NCBI GenBank assembly: GCA_009731375.1
Contig: BJOX01000249.1
Span: 452,381 to 490,881, forward strand
Length of the DNA: 38,501 nt
Source: Paulinella micropora
Taxonomy: Eukaryota > Cercozoa > Imbricatea > Euglyphida
Reading direction: 5' to 3'
The notes beneath the pieces were generated by a model. The model ran no database searches. It saw only the letters and a program-made list of their open reading frames with translations, and had not been told where the DNA came from. Shown here in pieces: positions 1 to 7,977 of this stretch. Numbering within the stretch: position 1 is the stretch's first letter; the number at the start of each line of letters is the position of its first letter. The translations under genes were made by a program, and so were the position numbers.

Positions 1-1805
1 GCCGTATTGAAGAAGTGCGGGAAGAAACCTTTCTTAAGTTCCGTAAGCCCGAATGTCTTTGGAAAGTCTGACAAAGGCATCGTAAGAAAACTTAGGCTAT
101 CTATGAACCGATACTTCTTAAGTGTCATCATCATAATCTTACCGCCCTCATAGATTACAAATGGAGTTTGTCCGTTATCAACTAACCACTTAAGAATAAA
201 CTGACAATCATAACCGCGGGCATTGTGTGCGATAAATGTAAATCCGCTGTGTTTAGTGTCAAAAGCCCACTTACAGAAATCTTGAATGTTCTTGTGAATT
301 ACTGGCGGTTCCTTTGCATCGTAATACTGGCTTTCGGCATGATTAACAATGTGCTCGCCTGTGTCCTGTGTCGCTTCAAAGTCAAAGAATATGTATTGCT
401 CTGACGGCGGTAAGATTTCTTTTTGGACTATTTCACATTGGTGTTCAAGCGGTTTCGCTATTTTACAATTTCGGCATTTCGCGTATCCGCATTTGTGCTC
501 ATCCTTCTTTCTGTAATTCAGCCCGCACGATTTACATTTTGCTTTAACATCGCAGTTTGTTGTCTTGTGATTATTAAAGCATTCAGTGTTTGGAAACTTT
601 CTATTACACTGCTCACATTCTTTCCACTGGCTCTTGTCATTTATTCCCTTACAGCCATTGGTTTCACAGATACTACATTTGGCTTCACAGGCATGTCTTT
701 TTTGGTATCCCCTTAGACACAACTCACAGAAGTTTTCCTTTCCTAGCATAGACTTCATGTTAGTTATGGCATCGTAATGTCCTTCAGTCTTTAGAATGTA
801 AAGGTTAGTCAGCCGTTCTCCGTTCGCATTAAGTAGTTCTGTTTTATAAATGATTTTGTCAGGAAATTCAACAATAACCAGATTGTATTTAATGTGATTA
901 GCAAATGTATTAATTTCTGGTATTCCACACACATCCTTAATGACTTTCGCTTCATCGTGTAAAGCATCTGCCATTTCCTGCTGTATCTTTCTTTTTCCCA
1001 TTAGTATTGTCTTGAATTTTGGATGTTTTTCAATTTTTGCTTTGACTACAACGATTGCTCGTGCTAAGCATAAGTTATCGCTGTTTGTAATACAGATTAC
1101 TCCTTTCTTTCTGTATATATCCAATTTGTTCAAAACCTGTAGCCTTGTCCCGCCCGTCGGCATTTTAACAGATTTCAACACAAATTTTAATTTATCAAAG
1201 TTTATTCCGTTCTCATCCATGTAAAGACTTTCGTTGCTTTGAAATATTGCTGACAATCTTTCTAAAACTTTTTCAACCGAGATTTGATTAACTTTGTGCA
1301 AGCCTGTTGATACTTTTCCATAGTAATCAACAAACTCAATACCTAGGCTAACCTTATCTTCGGGTGCTTGTCGTTTTACAAAGTCGTTCAACACAATCTC
1401 AATAAATCTTATCACATCGCGCATCGTGAATGATCGGAAGTTGCCGTTAATCCTTACCGCATATCGGCTTTCATTTATTCCTAGTTCGTGTTCCTTGCTG
1501 TCGTCCCTTATGATATCATAATTACCATACCGCAACAAGTCTCTGTAATTTTCTTTCATCTCTTTTTTCTCTTCAATCGTAGGTAAAGGTGGTGCTATTG
1601 GTATAGCATGGTGCTCAAAATACACCGCACCTCTTACTTGGTTCAAGTAGTTTTGGGCTGTCGGTGTATCAATTTTATACCCCCTTACCTTCGGTTTGAT
1701 ATATAGCACATCCCGACCCCTGACAGACTTTATTTCGTAATTTATCTTATATTCCCTTAATCTATCCAACCTGTAGACCTTGCCGTTATATGTGTGTGTC
1801 TCCAT
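1..1805 (-). CDS. pPolB: Protein-primed family B DNA polymerase 1 (N-terminal part, cut by window edge)
   Basis: An uninterrupted minus-strand frame runs from ATG at 1805 to the window edge, 601 codons. It encodes the N-terminal and exonuclease parts of a Polinton-type protein-primed DNA polymerase, which would replicate the linear viral genome. In order it shows an N-terminal region of about 240 residues, a segment with SDNLCLARAIVV typical of animal Polinton polymerases, a Cys/His-rich stretch with repeated CxxC pairs, exonuclease motif I (FFDFEATQD), motif II (FIAHNARGYDCQFIL) and the conserved FIDSLSFL / LKKGFFPHFFN region. The palm and finger motifs lie left of the window. No lesion is visible. 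It is only remotely similar to the polymerase at 3312-5804 and faces away from it. A TATA-like AT-rich stretch lies just upstream of the start. Confidence 0.93.
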   Translation of the reverse strand, partial: METHTYNGKVYRLDRLREYKINYEIKSVRGRDVLYIKPKVRGYKIDTPTAQNYLNQVRGAVYFEHHAIPIAPPLPTIEEKKEMKENYRDLLRYGNYDIIRDDSKEHELGINESRYAVRINGNFRSFTMRDVIRFIEIVLNDFVKRQAPEDKVSLGIEFVDYYGKVSTGLHKVNQISVEKVLERLSAIFQSNESLYMDENGINFDKLKFVLKSVKMPTGGTRLQVLNKLDIYRKKGVICITNSDNLCLARAIVVVKAKIEKHPKFKTILMGKRKIQQEMADALHDEAKVIKDVCGIPEINTFANHIKYNLVIVEFPDKIIYKTELLNANGERLTNLYILKTEGHYDAITNMKSMLGKENFCELCLRGYQKRHACEAKCSICETNGCKGINDKSQWKECEQCNRKFPNTECFNNHKTTNCDVKAKCKSCGLNYRKKDEHKCGYAKCRNCKIAKPLEHQCEIVQKEILPPSEQYIFFDFEATQDTGEHIVNHAESQYYDAKEPPVIHKNIQDFCKWAFDTKHSGFTFIAHNARGYDCQFILKWLVDNGQTPFVIYEGGKIMMMTLKKYRFIDSLSFLTMPLSDFPKTFGLTELKKGFFPHFFNT

Positions 1806-1942
1806 GTTTGATAATAGTATATCAAGGAAAATATAATTTTATAAAATTAAAATATTTGTCTGCCTCAATCGGTCGTCCCCTCGTGGCCTCGTGTGTGCCC
1901 CTATATATAAGGACCCTCCTTGTCTTTAAATGGAAATTCAGT

Positions 1943-1960
1943 GGTTTCCGCAGAGAAACC
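1943..1960. repeat. Short inverted repeat GGTTTC/GAAACC
   Basis: Arms GGTTTC (1943-1948) and GAAACC (1955-1960) lie between the first polymerase gene and the AP2/zinc-finger gene, just past the latter's stop codon. A related palindrome sits on the other side of that gene at 2602-2617. It could be a transcription-end hairpin or a binding site. Confidence 0.35.
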
Positions 1961-1970
1961 TTTTTGATTA

Positions 1971-2474
1971 TCAATACTTACCATACCCGCAACCGCAGTG
2001 GCAGTTATGTTCCATGTATCCACACATATTACATCTATCATCGTCATCTTTCTTTATTCTCTCCATATACTCTTTGCTTGGCCTTGGAGGAACTGGAGGT
2101 TTTTCTTTTTCTGCTGAAATATGTTTCTGAGACTTCATATGTCGCGTTTTGTTTCCATTATGTATTTCAGCGCCACATCCACACTTAAAATCTTTATGCT
2201 TCCAAATTTTCTTCTTTTCTTTTTTGATTATTCTTGTTTCTTTATCGTAATTAATTTTCCATTCCTCATATTTAGGTATTATATTTTCCTCGTGATATTT
2301 CTTTGCTTCTTCCAATGCTTGCTCTTTTGATTTTTTCTTTCCGATGCAGAAACTCTTACACATAACCTTTCCTCCTTCTCTCCATTGAACTTTTACCATT
2401 GGTCTCTTTTCGTTATTCTTTACCATAACACAACCTCTGGACATTCTAAATCTCTGAGTGTCTTCGTTTGTCAT
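1971..2474 (-). CDS. AP2-like DNA-binding protein with C-terminal zinc-finger motifs
   Basis: A 167-residue minus-strand ORF that starts at 2474 just after a TATAGG-containing leader. Residues about 12-65 resemble an AP2/ERF-type three-strand-plus-helix DNA-binding fold: a KVQWREGG strand region, then a helix with EQALEEAKKYHEEN. A CxC…H…H unit follows (CGCGAEIHNGNKTRHMKSQKH), a short zinc-finger type common in giant-virus and Polinton proteins. The last 20 residues are Cys/His-rich (CNMCGYMEHNCHCGCG). The protein probably binds DNA as a viral transcription or genome-associated factor; that role is inferred. It sits between the two divergently oriented polymerase genes, so it could belong to either transcription unit. 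Confidence 0.75.
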   Translation of the reverse strand: MTNEDTQRFRMSRGCVMVKNNEKRPMVKVQWREGGKVMCKSFCIGKKKSKEQALEEAKKYHEENIIPKYEEWKINYDKETRIIKKEKKKIWKHKDFKCGCGAEIHNGNKTRHMKSQKHISAEKEKPPVPPRPSKEYMERIKKDDDDRCNMCGYMEHNCHCGCGYGKY

Positions 2475-2601
2475 CCTATATGTGTCTTTATTTTATTTCT
2501 TTAAATAATAATTATTTACAGATAGCCTTTTTTCTTTCTTTTGTCTTTCTGTATTTGTTATAAATAGATAGACGAAATAATGAATAACGGCTCTTAGTGT
2601 G

Positions 2602-2617
2602 GTTTCTATATAGAAAC
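2602..2617. repeat. Perfect 16-bp palindrome between the polymerase units
   Basis: GTTTCTATATAGAAAC is a perfect palindrome with TATATA in its centre. It lies in the 390-bp spacer between the AP2/zinc-finger gene (start 2474) and the second polymerase unit (start 2863). It may be a bidirectional promoter element or operator. Confidence 0.4.
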
Positions 2618-2625
2618 TGCACTGA

Positions 2626-2766
2626 AAATCTGTCCTGAAGTGCGACCCTATACTACTGTATTACAACCAAAATAAAGCAATAATAGCGGAAAGGAGAAAG
2701 AAGAAAAGAGATGAAGTGAAGCAAGCATTACTTAAGTTGAAAAGAATGGAGGAGGCAATGAAATGA
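2626..2766 (+). pseudogene. Small open frame ending in a lysine/arginine-rich tail (possible gene remnant)
   Basis: The frame from about 2626 to TGA at 2764-2766 is open and contains YYNQNKAIIAERRKKKRDE, a type of basic helix found at the ends of various viral and mobile-element proteins. There is no ATG until 2746, so only the C-terminus of a former gene may be left, or the start may have been lost through an indel. The rest of the spacer up to 2862 is very AT-rich and shows no other coding signal. Confidence 0.3.
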
Positions 2767-2862
2767 ATTTCTATTTAAAGATAAGAAATTATTATATATA
2801 TTTATAACAGATAATTTATTATTATTTTTTATAATTTTTATAACCGCATTGATATAAAAAGT

Positions 2863-3315
2863 ATGCCACCACCCCTTCCATCAGCACCAAGACCAAGTGA
2901 AAATGTGAGGGAACTATTGAAGACTAGAGCACATTTGCGGGAAACTAAGACAAGAGAAGCGAAGAAGCGAGAGGTAAAACTAGTAGAACTAAGACCGATA
3001 AAAAACAGAGGTATAAATGGATATACATACCCCTTCAAAGACCTTGACATTAACTTCTATAATATGGATGCGATTGAAATATCAATTATGAGAGCAGTGA
3101 AGGATGCTAAAAATATAGGTTTGACAAACGAAGCAAGTCTTCATGTTAAGTTTGGTTATATGACGGATATTGATGATGAAAAGTTTTATAGATGGAAAAA
3201 TTTCAATTCAGTTAAGTTAAAAGACATGGATGACTTGTTTCGTGATATATATCTATACAACGAACAAAATCTGAAGCCAGTGCGAATGGATATGATAGAG
3301 TTATTCAACGTATGA
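2863..3315 (+). CDS. 150-residue ORF upstream of polymerase 2, possibly its N-terminal domain
   Basis: The ORF runs from ATG 2863 to TGA 3313-3315, and its last 4 nt (ATGA) overlap the start of the downstream polymerase ORF. It begins with a Pro-rich stretch (MPPPLPSAPRP), then a basic helix rich in Arg, Lys and Glu, then a mixed alpha/beta region. Protein-primed polymerases of Polintons usually carry several hundred residues before the exonuclease domain, and polymerase 2 has only about 190. This ORF may therefore be the missing N-terminus, joined by a -1 frameshift, or split off by a mutation or sequencing error. An ATGA stop/start overlap is unusual for independent eukaryotic-virus genes. 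A separate accessory protein cannot be excluded. Confidence 0.7.
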   Translation: MPPPLPSAPRPSENVRELLKTRAHLRETKTREAKKREVKLVELRPIKNRGINGYTYPFKDLDINFYNMDAIEISIMRAVKDAKNIGLTNEASLHVKFGYMTDIDDEKFYRWKNFNSVKLKDMDDLFRDIYLYNEQNLKPVRMDMIELFNV

Positions 3316-5804
3316 TTATTCAAATTATTCAAGAAGATGGAGGTGGATGTAATCTCTCAGTGAGTGATAAGAAACATAAAACAGATGAAGGAATTCATAT
3401 TAATCCAAGGAGTAAGGATAATAATTGTTTCTTCTATGTTTTTAAGGATATATTAAATTTACCAATGAAAGGTAAATCAAAACTCAATAAAAAAGTATGT
3501 AATGATATTAGGCAAGAATTCAACCTTGAACATAATTCATATATACCACTTTCAATAGGATATGAAATCTTAAAAAAATATTGTATTGAAGGAAAGTATT
3601 TTGAATTGACTGATGCAACAAGCAAACAGACATTTAAAAATTATGAAGACCCTTTAGTATCCGCGGATGTGCTTTGCTATCTAAGTAAGGGACATTATAT
3701 GGGTTTTATAAAGAGGAATAAAAACAGATGTAATGATTGCTTTAAAACTTACTTCAATAATCATAAGTGTAATATTAAGCGACAGACTTACGCGGCAGCC
3801 AAATTAAGGAAACAAAAAGACAGTTATGAAAGTTTATTAACAACCTTTAAGGAGATGAGTTATAATAATCAAGATGAGATTTTTCATCATGATTTAGAAA
3901 CATATAGAAATACTCTTGAAATCCATACCGCGTATATAGCAGGTTATACGATTGCGGATATTGGTTTTAAATATGTTGTTGGCGATGATTGTACTTCAAA
4001 ACTCATTGATATAATCTTTCAATATGCGGAAGACTTAGCGAAAAGAAAACAGAAAGCAACATTTTATGTTAATGCTTTTAATGGTAGTAAATTTGACCAT
4101 TACTTCTTACAAAAAGAATTTATTAAAAGAAAGATAAAAAGCACGCCTTTAATCAATAACGGGGCGATAATTTCAATGGAATACAAAAATATGAAATTCT
4201 GGGACTTGTCTAAGCACACAGAAGGGAGCCTTAAAAAGAACCTTGAAAGTTTGGGATGTAATGTTTTAAAAGGCGATTTTGACCACGAAAAAGCGAAACG
4301 ATGGGAAGAAATGAGCGATGATATGAAAAAAGAATGTTTATTGTATTTAGAAAAAGATATTATTGGATTGAAGGAACTATACGAAACACTAAATAAACCG
4401 ATATATGAAGAACATAAAACGAACTTATCGGAGTTTATGTCTACGTCTTCTTTAACATTTAATCTTTGGAAAAAGAAAATTGATAAACAATACATAATTC
4501 AACTTCCAAAGTTAGAACAAGAAGAGGATTTTAGAAAAGCATTATATGGGGCAAGGACTTATCCAAGCAAGAGGGGATTTATATCCGAACAATATCAAAA
4601 ATACACAAACGGTGAAATTGACTTTGATGAGGTTAAAGATTATCTTATTGATGCGGATGTTGTAAGTCTTTATCCAACGGCAATGCTTGAAAATTATATG
4701 ACGGGCGAAATTAAGAAATGCGAAGGAGAAATGAAAGGGAAACTCGGGATATATAATGTTGATTACATATCTCCAAAAAATCTATTACACCCGCGAGTGC
4801 CATTCCGCGATAGCAAAGGTTGTTTAAAGTGGGAATTAAGAGATATGAAAGACCAATGGCTTACTTCTGTTGATATTGAAGATATGATTGAACTTGGATA
4901 CCAAGTCAAAATCATTCGTGGCTATTATACAGAAGGAGCCGAACCAGTATTCAAAGATTACATATTAGAGTTATTTAAACGAAAACAAAATTCAAAAAAA
5001 GGCACACCGCAGTATTTATTAGCAAAGTTATTTATGAATGCTTTATACGGAAAGACAATTCAAAGACCGATTAATTATGTGAGCAAATTCATAACAAAAA
5101 ATCATGAGTATTGGAAATTCTGTGCTAAACATGTGATAACCGATATTGAAAAGTTTGAAGAGGCTAATGGTGAATTATGGTTAATTTCTGGTATTCCAAG
5201 GGACGACAAATTGAAAGAAGAAAAAATTACAAAACCCACTCACTGCGGGGCATTTATCCTAGCATACAGCAGACGAATTATGTATAAGTATATGACTGAA
5301 GCCAATCCAAACAACGACCCCGACAGAGATTATTATTATACAGATACAGACAGCATTCAAAGCCATGTAAGAAACATTGAACGGATTAAAAGATTTAGGG
5401 ATAAAACAATCGGCGGAATGGATGATGACCTTGGAACAGATTGTAAAATAATAAGAGGAATATGGGTAGCACCAAAATTGTATATGTTGGAGTATGTAAA
5501 GAAAGGGGAAGAAAAAGGTAAAACTCATTTCCACTTTAGAGGAAAAGGTTTGGATTTGAAAAAATTAAATTCAACCGCTTATGAATTAATGGATAAGGGC
5601 GAAAGTTTAACTAATACCAGAGACTTTATAATGAAGAAAATACATACTAGCAGAAACAGCAAACAACAACATATTGAACACTTTAGCATACACCACCAAA
5701 AGAATGTAGTAAAAGTAGTTAATAAAACAAGATTGTGCGGGCGTGAGTTTATCAACGAAAATGATAGTATCCCTTACGGCTTCGTGTCCTCTCTTAAAAA
5801 ATAA
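3312..5804 (+). CDS. pPolB: Protein-primed family B DNA polymerase 2 (complete catalytic core)
   Basis: An 830-residue family B DNA polymerase of the protein-primed type. Residues about 25-45 contain KDNNCFF, a Cys motif like the one that opens OTU-type cysteine proteases. A zinc-binding-like CNDC…HKC follows at 140-153. Exonuclease motif I is HHDLE (192-196), Exo II is NAFNGSKFDHYFL (254-266) and Exo III is YLEKDIIGL (345-353). Polymerase motif A is DADVVSLYP (447-455), motif B KLFMNALYGK (572-581) and motif C YTDTDS (676-681), with the KLY motif at 722-724. All catalytic Asp/Glu residues are present, so the enzyme looks active with proofreading. It should replicate the viral genome by protein priming. 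The true N-terminus may include the preceding ORF (2863-3315). Confidence 0.96.
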   Translation: MIIQIIQEDGGGCNLSVSDKKHKTDEGIHINPRSKDNNCFFYVFKDILNLPMKGKSKLNKKVCNDIRQEFNLEHNSYIPLSIGYEILKKYCIEGKYFELTDATSKQTFKNYEDPLVSADVLCYLSKGHYMGFIKRNKNRCNDCFKTYFNNHKCNIKRQTYAAAKLRKQKDSYESLLTTFKEMSYNNQDEIFHHDLETYRNTLEIHTAYIAGYTIADIGFKYVVGDDCTSKLIDIIFQYAEDLAKRKQKATFYVNAFNGSKFDHYFLQKEFIKRKIKSTPLINNGAIISMEYKNMKFWDLSKHTEGSLKKNLESLGCNVLKGDFDHEKAKRWEEMSDDMKKECLLYLEKDIIGLKELYETLNKPIYEEHKTNLSEFMSTSSLTFNLWKKKIDKQYIIQLPKLEQEEDFRKALYGARTYPSKRGFISEQYQKYTNGEIDFDEVKDYLIDADVVSLYPTAMLENYMTGEIKKCEGEMKGKLGIYNVDYISPKNLLHPRVPFRDSKGCLKWELRDMKDQWLTSVDIEDMIELGYQVKIIRGYYTEGAEPVFKDYILELFKRKQNSKKGTPQYLLAKLFMNALYGKTIQRPINYVSKFITKNHEYWKFCAKHVITDIEKFEEANGELWLISGIPRDDKLKEEKITKPTHCGAFILAYSRRIMYKYMTEANPNNDPDRDYYYTDTDSIQSHVRNIERIKRFRDKTIGGMDDDLGTDCKIIRGIWVAPKLYMLEYVKKGEEKGKTHFHFRGKGLDLKKLNSTAYELMDKGESLTNTRDFIMKKIHTSRNSKQQHIEHFSIHHQKNVVKVVNKTRLCGREFINENDSIPYGFVSSLKK

Positions 5805-5866
5805 AAATGATAAACAAATAATTAATTTTTTTTTGCAATAAATTTTTTACCACTCTATATAGACCA

Positions 5867-6154
5867 ATGACAACCCTCACCAGACTATCTGAAAAATTTG
5901 GACGACTTTCAATTGAGAAGAATAAGGAATTCTTTTCAGTAAGAGATGTCCAACAGATTATTGACGAAGAAATTAATGCAATTGAAAAAAGTAGAGAATG
6001 CAAGCCAAAGGATACTTTTCCATTTGGTAAATATAAAGGTAAGAAAATTCAAGACGTTGCAACTATTGATAAACCATACCTTGAATGGGTTATGAAACAG
6101 CCATGGTTTGATAAATTTACTGACATTAAAAGTGAATTAAAAAAATATTTATAA
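5867..6154 (+). CDS. Small protein with exonuclease-X C-terminal-like domain, copy 1
   Basis: A 95-residue ORF 60 nt after polymerase 2. Residues about 48-90 (FPFGKYKGKKIQDVA, DKPYLEWVMKQPWF) match the short FGKYKGK…YLxW domain found at the C-terminus of exonuclease-X-like proteins and as stand-alone proteins in phages and large DNA viruses. The exonuclease catalytic domain itself is absent. Residues 1-45 form a helical, charged region. A paralogue follows directly at 6181-6636, so the pair arose by tandem duplication. CTATATAGACC lies just before the ATG and looks like a TATA element. The function is unknown; a DNA-binding or nuclease-accessory role near the polymerase is an inference. Confidence 0.8.
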   Translation: MTTLTRLSEKFGRLSIEKNKEFFSVRDVQQIIDEEINAIEKSRECKPKDTFPFGKYKGKKIQDVATIDKPYLEWVMKQPWFDKFTDIKSELKKYL

Positions 6155-6180
6155 TAAAATAAAATCTTTACATATATATT

Positions 6181-6636
6181 ATGGCAGACCTCAACACCAA
6201 ACAAGACTACTTGAATGAAATTGAAAAATGGAACCTTGATGTTTCTATTGAAAAGCCCACGATTAAATGGACTAAGCCTGACATTGTATCTTTCTATGAG
6301 CAATACAAGCCGAGGGACGACAACGTGAAAGTAGTTATTCCATTGGAGGTCACATTAGAAAAAATGATGGAGGAACAAAGCACTCCTTTTAAGGAAACAG
6401 ATCTTGTTGTGAGAGAGACTGGAATTACCGAAATAAAGGCTAATGTTGGCGAAGAAATAGCGAATGCTACATGTACAGAAGAAGGATGTATATTAAAGAA
6501 AGATGTTGTTCTTCAATATGGAAAATATGCACACAAAAACATTGAAGATGTAGCCAAAATTGATAAACCATACCTTGAATGGTTAGTTCAACAGCAGTGG
6601 TGCCAAAATGTGGATGACATAAAAAAAATTATTTAA
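6181..6636 (+). CDS. Protein with exonuclease-X C-terminal-like domain, copy 2
   Basis: A 151-residue ORF 26 nt downstream of its paralogue. The domain is at the C-terminus (residues about 110-151: LQYGKYAHKNIEDVA, IDKPYLEWLVQQQWC). The central glycine-lysine pair of copy 1 is changed (KYAHKN instead of KYKGKK), while the DKPYLEW core is identical. The N-terminal 100 residues differ from copy 1 and are acidic and helical (LNEIEKWNLDV, KMMEEQSTPFKET). ATATATATT just before the ATG is TATA-like. It ends 42 nt from the convergent structural gene at 6679. The molecular role is unknown. Confidence 0.78.
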   Translation: MADLNTKQDYLNEIEKWNLDVSIEKPTIKWTKPDIVSFYEQYKPRDDNVKVVIPLEVTLEKMMEEQSTPFKETDLVVRETGITEIKANVGEEIANATCTEEGCILKKDVVLQYGKYAHKNIEDVAKIDKPYLEWLVQQQWCQNVDDIKKII

Positions 6637-6678
6637 ATCATTGATATTTTATTCAATTAATTTTTTTTGCTTTCTGTA

Positions 6679-7920
6679 TCACTGATCCTCTACGAAGTTA
6701 GCAATAATATTGACATTTCCTCCTCCACCAGCAGAGACAGACTTCTGTGTAAAAGTCAATACATCACTCGGTGATAGGTATATATCATAACTTCTAAGAT
6801 TGATTTGTTGAGTTGAAGCACTATTTACATATAGTTTAAAAATTGTTGTTCCGTTTGCGATAGCACTCGCCTTTGTGTCAGTATCTACAATTGAATACTT
6901 AGAATCAACATCAGCAAAACCTGCTCCAGTTAGTGTTCCATTTAATACCATTCTGACAACATTTGACTTAGTATCTTCATTTGTAATACTTATCAAAGTG
7001 GGATAAACATTTGAATAATTTGTTAAATTAGCACCGCCCGCATCAAATGTTGCTTTATTCCTGATACTTAATATCGGGCTTTCTGTTGTGCTTGCTGGCT
7101 CACTCCCTTCAACTTCGTTCGTTATACTTGTGTTTATTGTATTACTTCCTTCAATAAATAATCCAACACTCGCTGTTTTAAGACTTTGAATTCCGGTAGA
7201 AGCATCATTCCTCATTAGTGCGGTAAATGGTAAAGTAGTGTTTCTTAGACTTACACCTGTGTTGGCATTCGCATACTTAATAGTATGGACTAATTGAAAT
7301 TCTCCCGTTGTAGGATTTTCAATAGAAAACCTTATAGCACCAAAGCCTAAATATTGAAATTGAATTTGGAATACATTTCCTTTACTCCAATCAATAACAG
7401 GCATATCTTTTGTTCCATTGCACGGGTCATCCCAGTTTGCTTGTTGAATATAAGTTGCTGCCCCTCCTTTGGCATGTAGAATTCGCATCCCGACATTAGT
7501 TTTATAAAAATAGAAACCATTTGAAAAATCACTTTCACCAATTCCTACACAAGAATAATAGTCTTTTGTGTCATCAGACGTCCATATAGCAGTAAAGCGT
7601 CCAACAACTCCCATACCAGTCCGATATTTTATTCTTCTTTTACTTGTTAGAATAGCAGTTGAAGTATTGTTTGCTTGAGTTTTTAATTCCGCCATATTAC
7701 TATTAAAAGAAACACTCGCATTTGTCTGAGTTAATGACCATATTCGGGTATTAATGGTGTATGGAAAAATTTCCTGAACAACTGGCGTAAGTTGGCTTGT
7801 TAGTGCTTCGCCGAAAGCGGTTTTCATATTATTGGTTTCAATATTACCATCATATCCAACTTTGACATTTATAAAATCTCCGTCGGGATTTTGTGCGACC
7901 AAATTTCTCTGGTGGGACAT
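6679..7920 (-). CDS. Beta-rich virion structural protein of a phage/giant-virus type
   Basis: A 413-residue minus-strand ORF, the last of the morphogenesis block. The N-terminus (SHQRNLVAQNPDGDF, VKVGYDGNIET) is followed by a beta-rich middle with RRIKYRTGMGVVGRFTAIW, GIGESDFSNGFYFYK and IQFQYLGFGAIRFSIEN. This layout recalls a structural protein family seen in tailed phages and giant viruses, which contains a region of the type WLGxGxxRFG. The C-terminal third is Thr/Ser/Asn-rich and resembles surface-exposed or fibre domains, ending in a glycine patch (SAGGGGNVNI). It is probably a capsid-decorating or receptor-contacting protein, inferred from this resemblance and from its place next to the capsid gene. 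It has no signal peptide or membrane segment, and the frame is intact. Confidence 0.65.
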   Translation of the reverse strand: MSHQRNLVAQNPDGDFINVKVGYDGNIETNNMKTAFGEALTSQLTPVVQEIFPYTINTRIWSLTQTNASVSFNSNMAELKTQANNTSTAILTSKRRIKYRTGMGVVGRFTAIWTSDDTKDYYSCVGIGESDFSNGFYFYKTNVGMRILHAKGGAATYIQQANWDDPCNGTKDMPVIDWSKGNVFQIQFQYLGFGAIRFSIENPTTGEFQLVHTIKYANANTGVSLRNTTLPFTALMRNDASTGIQSLKTASVGLFIEGSNTINTSITNEVEGSEPASTTESPILSIRNKATFDAGGANLTNYSNVYPTLISITNEDTKSNVVRMVLNGTLTGAGFADVDSKYSIVDTDTKASAIANGTTIFKLYVNSASTQQINLRSYDIYLSPSDVLTFTQKSVSAGGGGNVNIIANFVEDQ

Positions 7921-7977
7921 TGTAGGTCTATATTATTAAAAAAAATAAATTAACTATCAAAAATAATAATTACACAC

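Noticed and set aside
1790-2330. Plus-strand ORFs overlapping the AP2/zinc-finger gene
   Set aside because: Phe/Tyr/Leu-rich shadows of the minus-strand coding sequence.
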